Shown one piece after another: positions 7,319 through 15,486 of a stretch of 36,022 nt of DNA (positions are counted from its first letter, which is position 1; every line of letters begins with the position of its first letter). The notes below the pieces were generated by a model. It was not told where the DNA came from, did no database searches, and saw only the letters and a program-made list of their open reading frames with translations. The DNA comes from Akkermansia sp. (GTDB lineage Bacteria; Verrucomicrobiota; Verrucomicrobiia; Verrucomicrobiales; Akkermansiaceae), in contig JAKSOV010000009.1 of the NCBI GenBank assembly GCA_024405415.1, positions 1 through 36,022 on the forward strand, written 5' to 3'. The position numbers were made by a program, and so were the translations under genes.

Positions 7319-8260
7319 ATGATTATCTACATCATCAGCGACGGCAAGAAAGGCCACCTCTCGCAGACGCGCGGTCTGGCCGCCGCTCTGCTGGAGGAAG
7401 CCCGCAGCCGCAAGCCCGATACCGAGCACGCCGTGCATGAAATCGACGTGAGCGGCAAGAGCTTCTTCGCCAAGTTCTTCTACAAGGGCAAGGACCTCAC
7501 GCTGCCCGAGCCGGACCTCTGCCTCTGCGCGGGGCACGGCACGCACTGGGCCGCGCTCAGCCTCGCCCGCCACAAGGGCTGCCCCTGCATGGTGTGCATG
7601 AAACCCAGCGTCCCCCTGAGCTGGTTTGACCTCTGCATCACCCCGCGCCACGACCTGCCCGAGGGCACGCCCGTGGGCAGCGGCATTTTCCCCACCAACG
7701 GCGCCATCAACGGCATCCGCCCGCAACCGCAGGTGGCCAAGACAGAGACACTCATCCTCATCGGCGGCCCCAGCAAGAGCTACAACTGGGACGCCGAAAC
7801 GCTCATCCGCCAGCTGGACGACATCGCCCGCCACAGCACCACCCCCATGGTGCTCACCACCTCCCGCCGCACGCCCGCAGACTTTGCGGGGGATGTGAAC
7901 GCCACCTGCCCCAGCATCCGCGTCATCCCCGTGAGCGAGACCGGCCCCAACTGGGTGGCCGAGCACCTTGCTGCCGCGCGCGAGGTGTGGGTCACGCAGG
8001 ACAGCGTCTCCATGGTGTATGAATCCCTCTCCAGCGGCGCCCCCGTGGGCATTCTCGAGATGCCCGCCAAGGAAGGCCCGCACAAGCCCGATGCCTCCCG
8101 CATTGCCCGCGGGCTCAACATGCTCATTGCGGACGGCAGCGTGCGCCGCTACACGGACTGGGCCAAGACCCGCGAGCTGCCCGCCAACGCGCAGCCCCTC
8201 AACGAGGCCGGCCGCGCCGCCGCCTATATCATCGAGAACTTCCCCTCTCTCCTCTCATGA
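7319..8260 (+). CDS. ELM1/GtrOC-family protein (PF06258-like)
   Basis: The 313-residue protein opens with IIYIISDGKKGHLSQTRGLA, typical of the family named after plant mitochondrial fission ELM1. Bacterial members have a glycosyltransferase-B-like fold. It has LILIGGPSKSYNW, VLTTSRRTP and a C-terminal VTQDSVSMVYESLSSGAPVGILEM, which resembles a nucleotide-sugar binding region. Its last four bases overlap the ATG of a GT4 glycosyltransferase, so the two are probably translationally coupled and act together in cell-envelope glycan synthesis. The substrate cannot be read from the sequence. Confidence 0.8.
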   Translation: MIIYIISDGKKGHLSQTRGLAAALLEEARSRKPDTEHAVHEIDVSGKSFFAKFFYKGKDLTLPEPDLCLCAGHGTHWAALSLARHKGCPCMVCMKPSVPLSWFDLCITPRHDLPEGTPVGSGIFPTNGAINGIRPQPQVAKTETLILIGGPSKSYNWDAETLIRQLDDIARHSTTPMVLTTSRRTPADFAGDVNATCPSIRVIPVSETGPNWVAEHLAAAREVWVTQDSVSMVYESLSSGAPVGILEMPAKEGPHKPDASRIARGLNMLIADGSVRRYTDWAKTRELPANAQPLNEAGRAAAYIIENFPSLLS

Positions 8261-9363
8261 AAGTGATGCACCTGCTGCCCTCGCTCTCCAGCGGCGGCGT
8301 GGAACAAGTCGTGCTTGAACTCTGCCAAGGACTGTGCGCGGCAGGTGTGGAGAACATTGTCGTCTCCGCGGGCGGGGCCATGGTCCCCGCTGTGGAGGCC
8401 GCGGGTGCGCGCCACATCACACGGCCCATCGGCAAAAAGAGCCTCCTCACCCTCCTGCAGGTCGGCAAAATGCGCCGTCTCATCCGCGAGGAGAAGCCCG
8501 ATGTGCTGCACCTGCACAGCCGCGTTCCCGCCTGGGTGGGCATGCTCGCATGCCGCGGCCTGTCGGCGGAAGAGCGCCCGCGCATCATCACCACCTTCCA
8601 CGGCTTCCACTCCGTCAACGCCTACTCCGCCGTCATGGCCAAGGGCGATAAGGTGGTGGCCGTCTCCCGCTGCATGAAGCAGCATATTCTGGACAATTAC
8701 CCCGCCACCCCCGCGGGGGACATCGTGGTCATCCCCAACTCCGTGGACACCGCCACGCACTACCCCGAATACCGCCCCACGGCGGAGTGGGTCTCCGCAT
8801 GGAAAGCGCAGTACCCCGAGCTGGAAGGTAAGTACACCCTCTGTCTGCCGGGGCGCATCACCCGACTCAAAGGCGCGGAGCACCTTGTGCCCATCCTCAC
8901 CGAGCTGCGCGCGGCGGGCATCCCTGCGCACGCCGTCATCGTGGGCGAGTGTAAAAAGGGCAAGGAAGCCTACAAGGAGGAAGTGAAAGCCGCCTTTGCC
9001 GCCGCGGGCCTGAGCGATGCCGTCACATGGACGGGCCACCGCACGGACCTGCGCGACGTGCTCTGCGTCTGCGACGTCACCCTCTCCCTCACCCTGCAGC
9101 CCGAATCCTTCGGCAAGACCACGCTCGATGCGCTCTCCCTCGGTCGCCCCGTGGCGGGCTACGAGCACGGCGGCGTCGGCGAACAATTAGAAGTCTTTTT
9201 GCCCGAGGGCCGAGTCCCCGCCTGTGACCCGCACGCCATGGCGCAGCTCCTCACCACATGGTACACCGACCGCCCTGCGCCCCGCCTCCCCATCCCCTCC
9301 CCCTACCGCAGAGAGGACATGATTCAGGCGCACCGGGAGCTGTATAGAGGATTGATGATTTAA
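8257..9363 (+). CDS. GT4-family glycosyltransferase
   Basis: The 368-residue protein has the GT-B layout. The N-terminal half begins MKVMHLLPSLSSGGVEQVV with the GG loop, and PDVLHLHSR and TTFHGFHSVN follow. The C-terminal half has LPGRITRLKGAEHLV (donor phosphate contacts) and ESFGKTTLDALSLGRPV, where the usual second glutamate of the E-x7-E motif is aspartate. It probably transfers a sugar to a lipopolysaccharide or exopolysaccharide acceptor at the inner membrane. Its ATG overlaps the stop of the ELM1-family gene as ATGA. It converges with a minus-strand gene ending 5 nt away. Confidence 0.88.
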   Translation: MKVMHLLPSLSSGGVEQVVLELCQGLCAAGVENIVVSAGGAMVPAVEAAGARHITRPIGKKSLLTLLQVGKMRRLIREEKPDVLHLHSRVPAWVGMLACRGLSAEERPRIITTFHGFHSVNAYSAVMAKGDKVVAVSRCMKQHILDNYPATPAGDIVVIPNSVDTATHYPEYRPTAEWVSAWKAQYPELEGKYTLCLPGRITRLKGAEHLVPILTELRAAGIPAHAVIVGECKKGKEAYKEEVKAAFAAAGLSDAVTWTGHRTDLRDVLCVCDVTLSLTLQPESFGKTTLDALSLGRPVAGYEHGGVGEQLEVFLPEGRVPACDPHAMAQLLTTWYTDRPAPRLPIPSPYRREDMIQAHRELYRGLMI

Positions 9364-9368
9364 ACACT

Positions 9369-9818
9369 TTACAACGCCTCCGCCTTGGTGACGGGGCGGA
9401 TGGGCTCCTGCACGTTGCCTTTGGTGTAGCGGTGCTGGATGGTGAGGCGCACCTTGTCGCCCGCGGCAAGGGCGGGCAGCGCCACCTGACCGGGCGCAGG
9501 GCGACGGATGTCCACGGGCAGAATGTCGCCCTCCTCCGGCTTCGGGTCGCCGTATTCACCGAGCTTGGCATAGTGCTCAACGGACAGGACGCGGAAATTG
9601 GCCACCGTTGTCGCGTGGTCGCACTTGTCGGGGCAAAGAGCCGTCATGAAGCGGCAGGGAATCTCCTGCACGCCGAGGTATTCCGCCACAACGGTGCTTT
9701 CCGCCAGCAGGTCAGAAGCGGGCATGGCGACACCCGCGGGTGCGGCGGGCGTAGCCGACACGGCGGAGGGAGCGGAACACATCGGAAGCGACAGAGCAAG
9801 CAGCAGCAAGTATTTCAT
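9369..9818 (-). CDS. Exported protein of unknown function with a Cys cluster
   Basis: From ATG 9818 the 149-residue protein begins MKYLLLLALSLPMCSAPSAVSA, a clear Sec signal peptide. The mature part holds a cysteine cluster of the form C-x6-C-x3-C-x-H (in CRFMTALCPDKCDHAT), suggesting metal binding or disulfides. A beta-rich stretch follows (VALPALAAGDKVRLTIQHRY). I do not recognise the family. A TTG at 9854 would extend the protein and overlap the preceding methyltransferase stop, but it places a charged segment before the signal peptide. No Shine-Dalgarno sequence is seen. It probably follows the methyltransferase gene in one transcript. Confidence 0.6.
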   Translation of the reverse strand: MKYLLLLALSLPMCSAPSAVSATPAAPAGVAMPASDLLAESTVVAEYLGVQEIPCRFMTALCPDKCDHATTVANFRVLSVEHYAKLGEYGDPKPEEGDILPVDIRRPAPGQVALPALAAGDKVRLTIQHRYTKGNVQEPIRPVTKAEAL

Positions 9819-9850
9819 ACAAGAATAGGCGTTGCGGAAACGCGTTTTGT

Positions 9851-10747
9851 TCAAACTTCAGTCTTTTTCAACAGGCAGCAGAACCCACCCGCACCGCAGC
9901 CGTGCGCAGGAAGCAGACGGTAGCAGGGGAATTCCGCCAAGGAGGAGCGGAAAGGGGTCAAACTCGGCACCTCCACCGCGCGCCAACCGGGCACGCGCTT
10001 GAGGATATAGCCCATCACCTTCTCGTTCTCGTCGGGGTCATACGTGCACGTGCTGTAGAGAATGTGCCCGCCCGCGCGCACGCAGGAAACCGCTGCGAGC
10101 ATAATCCCCTTCTGGCGCTTGGCATTGCCGTTTACCATCGATGCCCCCAGACAGCCGGGATTCCGGATACCCTTGCACAACAGGGACTGCCCGCTGCACG
10201 GCGCATCCACCAGCAGGAGGTCAAACAGCTCACCCGAGGCGGCCCATTGGTCGGGGCGCAGCCCCGTCACCGTGACATGAGGCACGCCGCATTGCTCCAT
10301 GTTCTGCCGCAGAATGCCGCGGCGGGCGGCGTTCACCTCGTTGGCCGTGTGGTCGGCAGGCAGATAGCGGGCTGCCATGAGCATGCTCTTGCCGCCGGGC
10401 GCAGCACACAGATCCAACGAGCGCGAGGGCGCAGGCACACAGGCCAACGCCGCAGACTCCCAACAGGATGAGAGATCCAGCGAGTAAAAGAGGCCCGCGC
10501 GGTAGTCCTCGCAAGCGGTAGCCTTCACCCCTGCGGCGGGCACGAATACGCGCGGCGGCAACCACGGCATCTCCGCGGTCGAAGCGCATTCAAAGGGCGG
10601 CACATAGCCCTGCGGGGCCTTGGGCGTGAGCACCACCGCCCCGCGGCTGCTCGCCCCTGCCCTCATGGCCGACAGCAACGCCGCCGCACCCTCGGCATCC
10701 AGCCCGAGTCTCTTGCACAGGCGCAGCTCTCCGTTGCTCGCTTCCAT
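9851..10747 (-). CDS. RsmB/RsmF-family rRNA cytosine-C5 methyltransferase
   Basis: This 298-residue SAM-dependent methyltransferase has the RNA m5C enzyme motifs LDLCAAPGGKS (SAM-binding loop), DAPCSGQS and YSTCTYDPDENE. DAPCS and STCTY supply the two catalytic cysteines. There is no N-terminal NusB-like domain as in RsmB, and no long C-terminal extension as in RsmF, so the exact target base is uncertain. ATG 10747 was chosen because a possible promoter ends 6 nt upstream. A TTG at 10792 would add 15 residues. The gene is divergent from the beta-CASP nuclease gene, with 94 nt between the start codons. Confidence 0.88.
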   Translation of the reverse strand: MEASNGELRLCKRLGLDAEGAAALLSAMRAGASSRGAVVLTPKAPQGYVPPFECASTAEMPWLPPRVFVPAAGVKATACEDYRAGLFYSLDLSSCWESAALACVPAPSRSLDLCAAPGGKSMLMAARYLPADHTANEVNAARRGILRQNMEQCGVPHVTVTGLRPDQWAASGELFDLLLVDAPCSGQSLLCKGIRNPGCLGASMVNGNAKRQKGIMLAAVSCVRAGGHILYSTCTYDPDENEKVMGYILKRVPGWRAVEVPSLTPFRSSLAEFPCYRLLPAHGCGAGGFCCLLKKTEV

Positions 10748-10753
10748 GCCCGC

Positions 10754-10782
10754 AGTGTAACACAACACCCGCTCGCCGTGAA
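10754..10782 (-). promoter_or_regulatory. Promoter of the rRNA methyltransferase gene
   Basis: On the minus strand TTCACG (10782-10777), a 17-nt spacer and TACACT (10759-10754) end 6 nt before ATG 10747. The -35 box is weak; the -10 box is identical to that of purE. Confidence 0.45.
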
Positions 10783-10804
10783 GCAAAATCAAGTCCGATT
10801 TTTC

Positions 10805-10833
10805 TTGAACAACGCCGCCTGTTGGGGTATCTT
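10805..10833 (+). promoter_or_regulatory. Promoter of the beta-CASP nuclease gene
   Basis: TTGAAC (10805-10810), a 17-nt spacer and TATCTT (10828-10833) end 8 nt before ATG 10842. A GTG at 10839 lies only 5 nt from the -10 box, so ATG 10842 is the better start. Confidence 0.65.
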
Positions 10834-10841
10834 ACGGGGTG

Positions 10842-12248
10842 ATGAAGATTCACTTTTGCGGCGCTGCCGAAACAACCACGGGTTCCCAACATCTGCTGGA
10901 GGTGAACGGAAAGCGCATCCTGCTGGATTGCGGGATGTACCAGGGCCATCGTGAGGACGAATTGCGGATTAACCGCGATTTCCCCTACTTTGACCCTAAG
11001 ACCGTCGATTTCGTCATCCTCTCCCACGCACACATCGACCACTCGGGCAATCTGCCGAACCTCGTCAAAAAAGGGTTCCGCGGCAGCATTTTCTCCACCT
11101 ACGCCACGCGCGACCTCTGCCAAATCATGCTCGCGGATGCGGCGCGCATTCAGGAGAGCGACTGCAAGTTTCTCAACAAGATGGATGCCCGCAAGGGCGG
11201 CAGCGGCAAGGTAGCCGAGGTCATCTACACCGAGCAGGATGCGGAAATCTGCATGCGCCGCTTCATCAATATCGGGTATGAGATGCCCTTCCCCATTGCT
11301 CCCGGCATCACCCTCACCTTCTACGATGCGGGCCACATTCTCGGCGCGGCGCAGATTGTGCTCGATATCGACGATGCGGAGGACGGGCAGCACAAGCGAC
11401 TCCTCTTCTCCGGCGACGTGGGCCGCGGCAACAACGAGCTGCTGCGCGACCCGCAGGCCGTGCCCGATGTGGATATCATGCTCATGGAGTGCACCTACGG
11501 CGGGCGCACGCACGAGGCCCCCAGCCGCGATGACGAGACGTTTTGCTCCACCATCAGCGAGGCGATGAAGCGCGGCGGCAACGTATACATCCCCTCCTTT
11601 GCCGTGGAGCGCACGCAGCAGCTGCTCTACCTGCTCAACCGAGCCTACCGCGAGGGCCGCCTGCCGAATTACCCCGTCTACGTGGACAGCCCCATGGCCG
11701 TGGGTGCCACGGAGATTTTCCGCATCCACCCCGAATGCTTTAACAAGGAGGTGTACAACTTCCTCTTTGCGGAGCGCGACCCCTTCGGCTTCGAGCAGCT
11801 GCACATGGTGCGCACCATCTCCGAAAGCCAGAAGCTCAATAACCTCCGCGAGCAGGCCATCATCATCTCCGCCAGCGGCATGTGCGAGGCGGGGCGCATC
11901 CTGCACCACCTCAAGAACGGCATCGGGCGGGATAACAACACCGTGCTCTTCGTGGGCTACTGCGCGCAGAATACCCTCGGGCGGCGCATCCTCAACCACG
12001 CGCAGGAGGTGCGCATCCTCGGGGATGTGTACCCCGTCCGCGCGAAGATTGCCTCGCTGGATTCCTTCTCCGGCCACGCCGACCACAGCGAATTGATAGA
12101 GTATTTCAAGGCCACGGGCGGCAAGAAGAGCAAGGTATTCCTCGTGCACGGCGAAAAGGAATGTGCCGCCGCTATGAAAAAGGCCCTCGCGCCCCTGCAT
12201 GACGGCGAGGTGCATGTAGCGCACCTTGACACGACCGTTTGTTGCTGA
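10842..12248 (+). CDS. Beta-CASP metallo-beta-lactamase-fold RNA nuclease
   Basis: The 468-residue protein belongs to the CPSF73/Ysh1-like group of metal-dependent RNA nucleases. The zinc signature SHAHIDHSGNLPNLV lies near residue 63. The beta-CASP region has ECTYGGRTH, IPSFAVERTQQLLYLL, IISASGMCEAGRILHHL and VGYCAQNTLGR, and the C-terminal motif is SGHADHSEL. It probably processes or degrades cytoplasmic RNA. The ankyrin lipoprotein promoter overlaps its last codons, so the downstream gene can be transcribed separately. The stop is TGA at 12246-12248. Confidence 0.9.
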   Translation: MKIHFCGAAETTTGSQHLLEVNGKRILLDCGMYQGHREDELRINRDFPYFDPKTVDFVILSHAHIDHSGNLPNLVKKGFRGSIFSTYATRDLCQIMLADAARIQESDCKFLNKMDARKGGSGKVAEVIYTEQDAEICMRRFINIGYEMPFPIAPGITLTFYDAGHILGAAQIVLDIDDAEDGQHKRLLFSGDVGRGNNELLRDPQAVPDVDIMLMECTYGGRTHEAPSRDDETFCSTISEAMKRGGNVYIPSFAVERTQQLLYLLNRAYREGRLPNYPVYVDSPMAVGATEIFRIHPECFNKEVYNFLFAERDPFGFEQLHMVRTISESQKLNNLREQAIIISASGMCEAGRILHHLKNGIGRDNNTVLFVGYCAQNTLGRRILNHAQEVRILGDVYPVRAKIASLDSFSGHADHSELIEYFKATGGKKSKVFLVHGEKECAAAMKKALAPLHDGEVHVAHLDTTVCC

Positions 12249-12254
12249 TACGCT
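12226..12254 (+). promoter_or_regulatory. Promoter of the ankyrin lipoprotein gene
   Basis: TTGACA (12226-12231), a 17-nt spacer and TACGCT (12249-12254) end 7 nt before ATG 12262. The -35 box is exact consensus and lies inside the end of the nuclease gene. Confidence 0.7.
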
Positions 12255-12261
12255 CCATGCC

Positions 12262-14112
12262 ATGAAGATTTCCCGCTTTCTCCGCCCTGTGCTGCTCTCC
12301 GCCTGTGCGCTCTGCCTGCCGCTGACGGCTTGCAAACGCGCCCCCGAGTGGACGACCGAAACGCTCGCGGCCCTGCAGGAAGTAGAGGATACGGATTGGG
12401 AGAGCATCGCTCTGCCCGAGGGTTCCCCTCAACGTGTGCTGGCGCTCTACCGCGAGACAGGCGACCCGAATGCAGCTGACGACGAGAGCGGGCTGAGCAT
12501 CCTTGACATTGCCTGTGCGGCGCGACACCGCGCGTTCATCGAGGCGCTGCTGGCAGCGGGCGCCTCCGTGCAACCGCATGACGGCTTCTCCCCCCTGCAC
12601 GCCGTGCTCATGAGCGCGACGGAAGCCACAGACGCGGAGGAGACGATTTCGCTGCTGGAGCTGTTGGCCGCTCATGGGGCAGACCTACGGCAACACGGCG
12701 AGTCTGCCGTGAGCCTGATGACCTGCGCCGTCGGGAACCCCGAGCTGACGGAAGACATGGCCCTATACCTCTTGGACAAAAACGCCCCTCTCGGTGATGA
12801 TAAAGCTTCTGCTGCCGTCAATGTCATGTATTTTGCGGCGCGGGCTTGGAACACGGCCCTGCAACGTGCCATTGACATGAAGGCCCCTCTGCGCGATGCG
12901 AACCGCACCGCACTACACGCCGCTGCCATCCCCGAGGACGGAACGGAACACGCCGAGACTATGCAAATGCTGCTGAAGGCCGGGGTGGAGGTGAACGCGG
13001 TGGATATTGAAGGCACGACCGCCCTCATCCATCTGGTCTCCGCGTTCGGCGACGGCGTGACGGATGATCAGCGGGAGTGCCTGAAGCTGCTGCTCCGCCA
13101 CGGCGCAAGCATCGCAGAGCCGACCGTGCCGAATGAAGAATACGGCGAGTTCTCCGCCTACGATTTTTTGGCCTCACACACGGAGTTGATTGACGAACTG
13201 CGCGAGGAGGGTTTTGATATCCCCGACCTGCCGCTCGTCATTCGAGAAGATGCCGAACACCTGGGCGGCGACCTGCGCCGCGCCGATCTGCGCCTGAGCG
13301 GCCACCCGCAGGCGGCGGAACAGCTCAAGCCCCACCTACCCCTGCTCGCCAAGGTGCTCACACAGCATCTCTACGGCGATGACGGCGAAATGGCGGCGGC
13401 GGCCTTCTCTCTGCTCTGCAAGGGAGACAAGGCGCTGGCCGAGCAGATTCTCCCCCACCTCCCGCTTTGGACGGATTACAAGGAATGGGAAATGCAGCAG
13501 GAGGGACTGCCCGCCGGCGTTGCCATTCTCGCCCTGCTCTCCGAGGCGGAGGATGACGAACCGACCTTTCTGACGCTCCCCAAGGAGGGCATTCTCCAAG
13601 CCGCAACCATGCTGGAGGCGCACGGCGATGCCATGCACGCCATGGATATGGCGGAGCTGTTGGAGTTTGTCGACGATGCGGAGGCGGATATCGACCGCCT
13701 GTGCAAGGATGAGGCACACCCCGCGCTACAGCTCGGGGCCATGACCGCCAAGCTGCATTCGGCGGACCTGCCCGATGCCAAGGTGGGCAGCGTGGAGAAC
13801 TGGCTCGGGGACAGCTACAACCCCGCCTGCATGCCCCCTGCCGTGATGAAGGCTCTGCGACTCACCAGCCTGGAAACCTTCTGGTTCGGCGAGATGGATG
13901 CCGAGGAGCGCGCCGCCATCGTGGCGGACATCGAATCGCTGGGGCTGTATGCGGCGGCGGACGTCTACCGCAAGGCGCTGCCCGACGGGCTGACGGATGA
14001 TGAGCTGGCCGACATCATGGGCGAAGCCGCCGAGCACGCTACCGCGCTGGAGCTGGCCGTAGCCCACCTCATCCTCGAAAACGCCGGAGATTTCCGCAAC
14101 GTTAAGAAGTAA
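12262..14112 (+). CDS. Ankyrin-repeat lipoprotein
   Basis: The 616-residue protein starts MKISRFLRPVLLSACALCLPLTAC, a lipoprotein signal with an LTAC lipobox, so it is probably anchored in an envelope membrane. The N-terminal half carries ankyrin-type repeats: ILDIACAARHRAFIEALLAAGAS, SPLHAVLM and TALHAAA...MQMLLKAGVEVNAVDIEGTTALIHL. The remainder is acidic and helical with no family I recognise. Ankyrin repeats bind proteins, but the partner is unknown. ATG 12262 is favoured over an upstream TTG at 12226 because that TTG is part of the -35 box and adding residues would spoil the signal peptide. Confidence 0.8.
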   Translation: MKISRFLRPVLLSACALCLPLTACKRAPEWTTETLAALQEVEDTDWESIALPEGSPQRVLALYRETGDPNAADDESGLSILDIACAARHRAFIEALLAAGASVQPHDGFSPLHAVLMSATEATDAEETISLLELLAAHGADLRQHGESAVSLMTCAVGNPELTEDMALYLLDKNAPLGDDKASAAVNVMYFAARAWNTALQRAIDMKAPLRDANRTALHAAAIPEDGTEHAETMQMLLKAGVEVNAVDIEGTTALIHLVSAFGDGVTDDQRECLKLLLRHGASIAEPTVPNEEYGEFSAYDFLASHTELIDELREEGFDIPDLPLVIREDAEHLGGDLRRADLRLSGHPQAAEQLKPHLPLLAKVLTQHLYGDDGEMAAAAFSLLCKGDKALAEQILPHLPLWTDYKEWEMQQEGLPAGVAILALLSEAEDDEPTFLTLPKEGILQAATMLEAHGDAMHAMDMAELLEFVDDAEADIDRLCKDEAHPALQLGAMTAKLHSADLPDAKVGSVENWLGDSYNPACMPPAVMKALRLTSLETFWFGEMDAEERAAIVADIESLGLYAAADVYRKALPDGLTDDELADIMGEAAEHATALELAVAHLILENAGDFRNVKK

Positions 14113-14134
14113 GCCCTTCCTCCTCATATCTTCA

Positions 14135-14163
14135 TTGACAGGTTTACGCTTTTGTCTTACAGT
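14135..14163 (+). promoter_or_regulatory. Promoter of the 14173 gene
   Basis: TTGACA (14135-14140), a 17-nt spacer and TACAGT (14158-14163) end 9 nt before ATG 14173. It lies in the 60-nt gap after the ankyrin gene. Confidence 0.7.
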
Positions 14164-14172
14164 ACACACAGC

Positions 14173-15486
14173 ATGAAATACGCGTCGCTGACAGCGCTTT
14201 CCCTCGCCCTCTGCACGGCAGCGGGTGCGGCGGAGCCTACGGCGGTGCCCGAGCTGAGTGCGGATTCCGCCGCCCCCGCCCCCACGGTGGAGGAGCTGAT
14301 GGCGTTCCGCCCTGCGGAGGCCGTGGGCGACACGCAGTTGCTCTGGCTCTGCGGTCTGGTGGCCAACAACCCCAACGCCTTGGAGACGCTGCGCCCCATG
14401 ATAGAGCAGCAGTTGCGCGCCGGGGCGGATGCCTACCTGGAAAACACGGAGGGCTGCAACGCCCTCTTTTACCTGCACAGCCAGCCCGAGTTGCTGCAAC
14501 AGCTCACGGAGGCGGGCCTTATCCCCACGGAGCCGAAACTCACCATCCCCACCAAGGAGACGGAGCTGGCGGCCTACATGAAAAAGCGTGTTCACCAGGC
14601 GGAGCTGGCCCCCACCCCCGGCAGTCGCAGCTACCTCGTCAACCGCTATTGCAAGCCTGCGGCCCGCTCTGCTCGCACCCTCTTCCGCCGCTACATGAAG
14701 GCGGAGAGCCTGCGCCGCGTCCCCGCCGGTGCGTTGGATGACGTGCTCGCTTTCCTGAGGCTGGCTGCGCCGGATGACACCTACGCCCTGATTGACAGCC
14801 TGACGCTCTGGCAGCACGGAGAACACTTCTTGGAGGAAATTCCCGATGCCCTGCTGGCGGCCCTCTGCGAGCAGGAGTGGCCCGTGGCCCCCGGGCGTTT
14901 GCGCCAGGCCCTGCAAAAGCTCGATACCCTGCTGCCGACCACGGCGGAGGATATGATTGACTGCTCGGCCGCAGCACCCATGGCCCACCTACTCACCATG
15001 CTGGTGCAACAGGAGGGCGAACGCGCCCTGCCCGACATCAGAAAATACGAGAAAAGCCACGACCCCGAGCTGGTGCAGACCTGCCTGCGCCTGCAACTCA
15101 AGCTCAAGGGGCTGACACCGCCCGATGAGCAGGACGAAGTGCCTGCCGAACTGCAACCGATGCGCGAAGCGCTGCTGGCCGACGCCGCGCTGCACCATGG
15201 CGCGGCGGAGGAGCTGACGGCGGAGCGCCTGAAACAGGCGGTCATCTGCCTGCGGGAGCACAAGCTGCCGCAGCACGCGCAGCTGCTGGAGGACATGCTC
15301 GATGAGGACGGCAACACCTCCGTCTCGGAGGACACTCTGCCCTCCCTGCGCGTCCGTTACGAGGACATGGCGGAGCCCGCGCCCCGTGCCGTGCTGCTGC
15401 GCTATCTGTATGAGCACCCCGAGTTGATTCGCGAGGCTCCGGGAGCAGCAGCCCCGCCGACCGCCGAAGCGACGAAGCAGCCATGA
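14173..15486 (+). CDS. Exported helical repeat protein of unknown function
   Basis: The 437-residue protein starts MKYASLTALSLALCTAAGAAE, a Sec signal peptide ending near residue 20. The mature protein is acidic and helical, rich in Leu, Glu and Ala. One weak ankyrin-like stretch (LENTEGCNALFYLHSQPELLQQLTEAGL) suggests distant kinship to its neighbour. I do not recognise the family. It has its own promoter, and its last four bases overlap the next gene as ATGA, so those two are probably made together. ATG 14173 is preferred over an upstream in-frame start at 14152, which lies inside the promoter spacer. Confidence 0.65.
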   Translation: MKYASLTALSLALCTAAGAAEPTAVPELSADSAAPAPTVEELMAFRPAEAVGDTQLLWLCGLVANNPNALETLRPMIEQQLRAGADAYLENTEGCNALFYLHSQPELLQQLTEAGLIPTEPKLTIPTKETELAAYMKKRVHQAELAPTPGSRSYLVNRYCKPAARSARTLFRRYMKAESLRRVPAGALDDVLAFLRLAAPDDTYALIDSLTLWQHGEHFLEEIPDALLAALCEQEWPVAPGRLRQALQKLDTLLPTTAEDMIDCSAAAPMAHLLTMLVQQEGERALPDIRKYEKSHDPELVQTCLRLQLKLKGLTPPDEQDEVPAELQPMREALLADAALHHGAAEELTAERLKQAVICLREHKLPQHAQLLEDMLDEDGNTSVSEDTLPSLRVRYEDMAEPAPRAVLLRYLYEHPELIREAPGAAAPPTAEATKQP

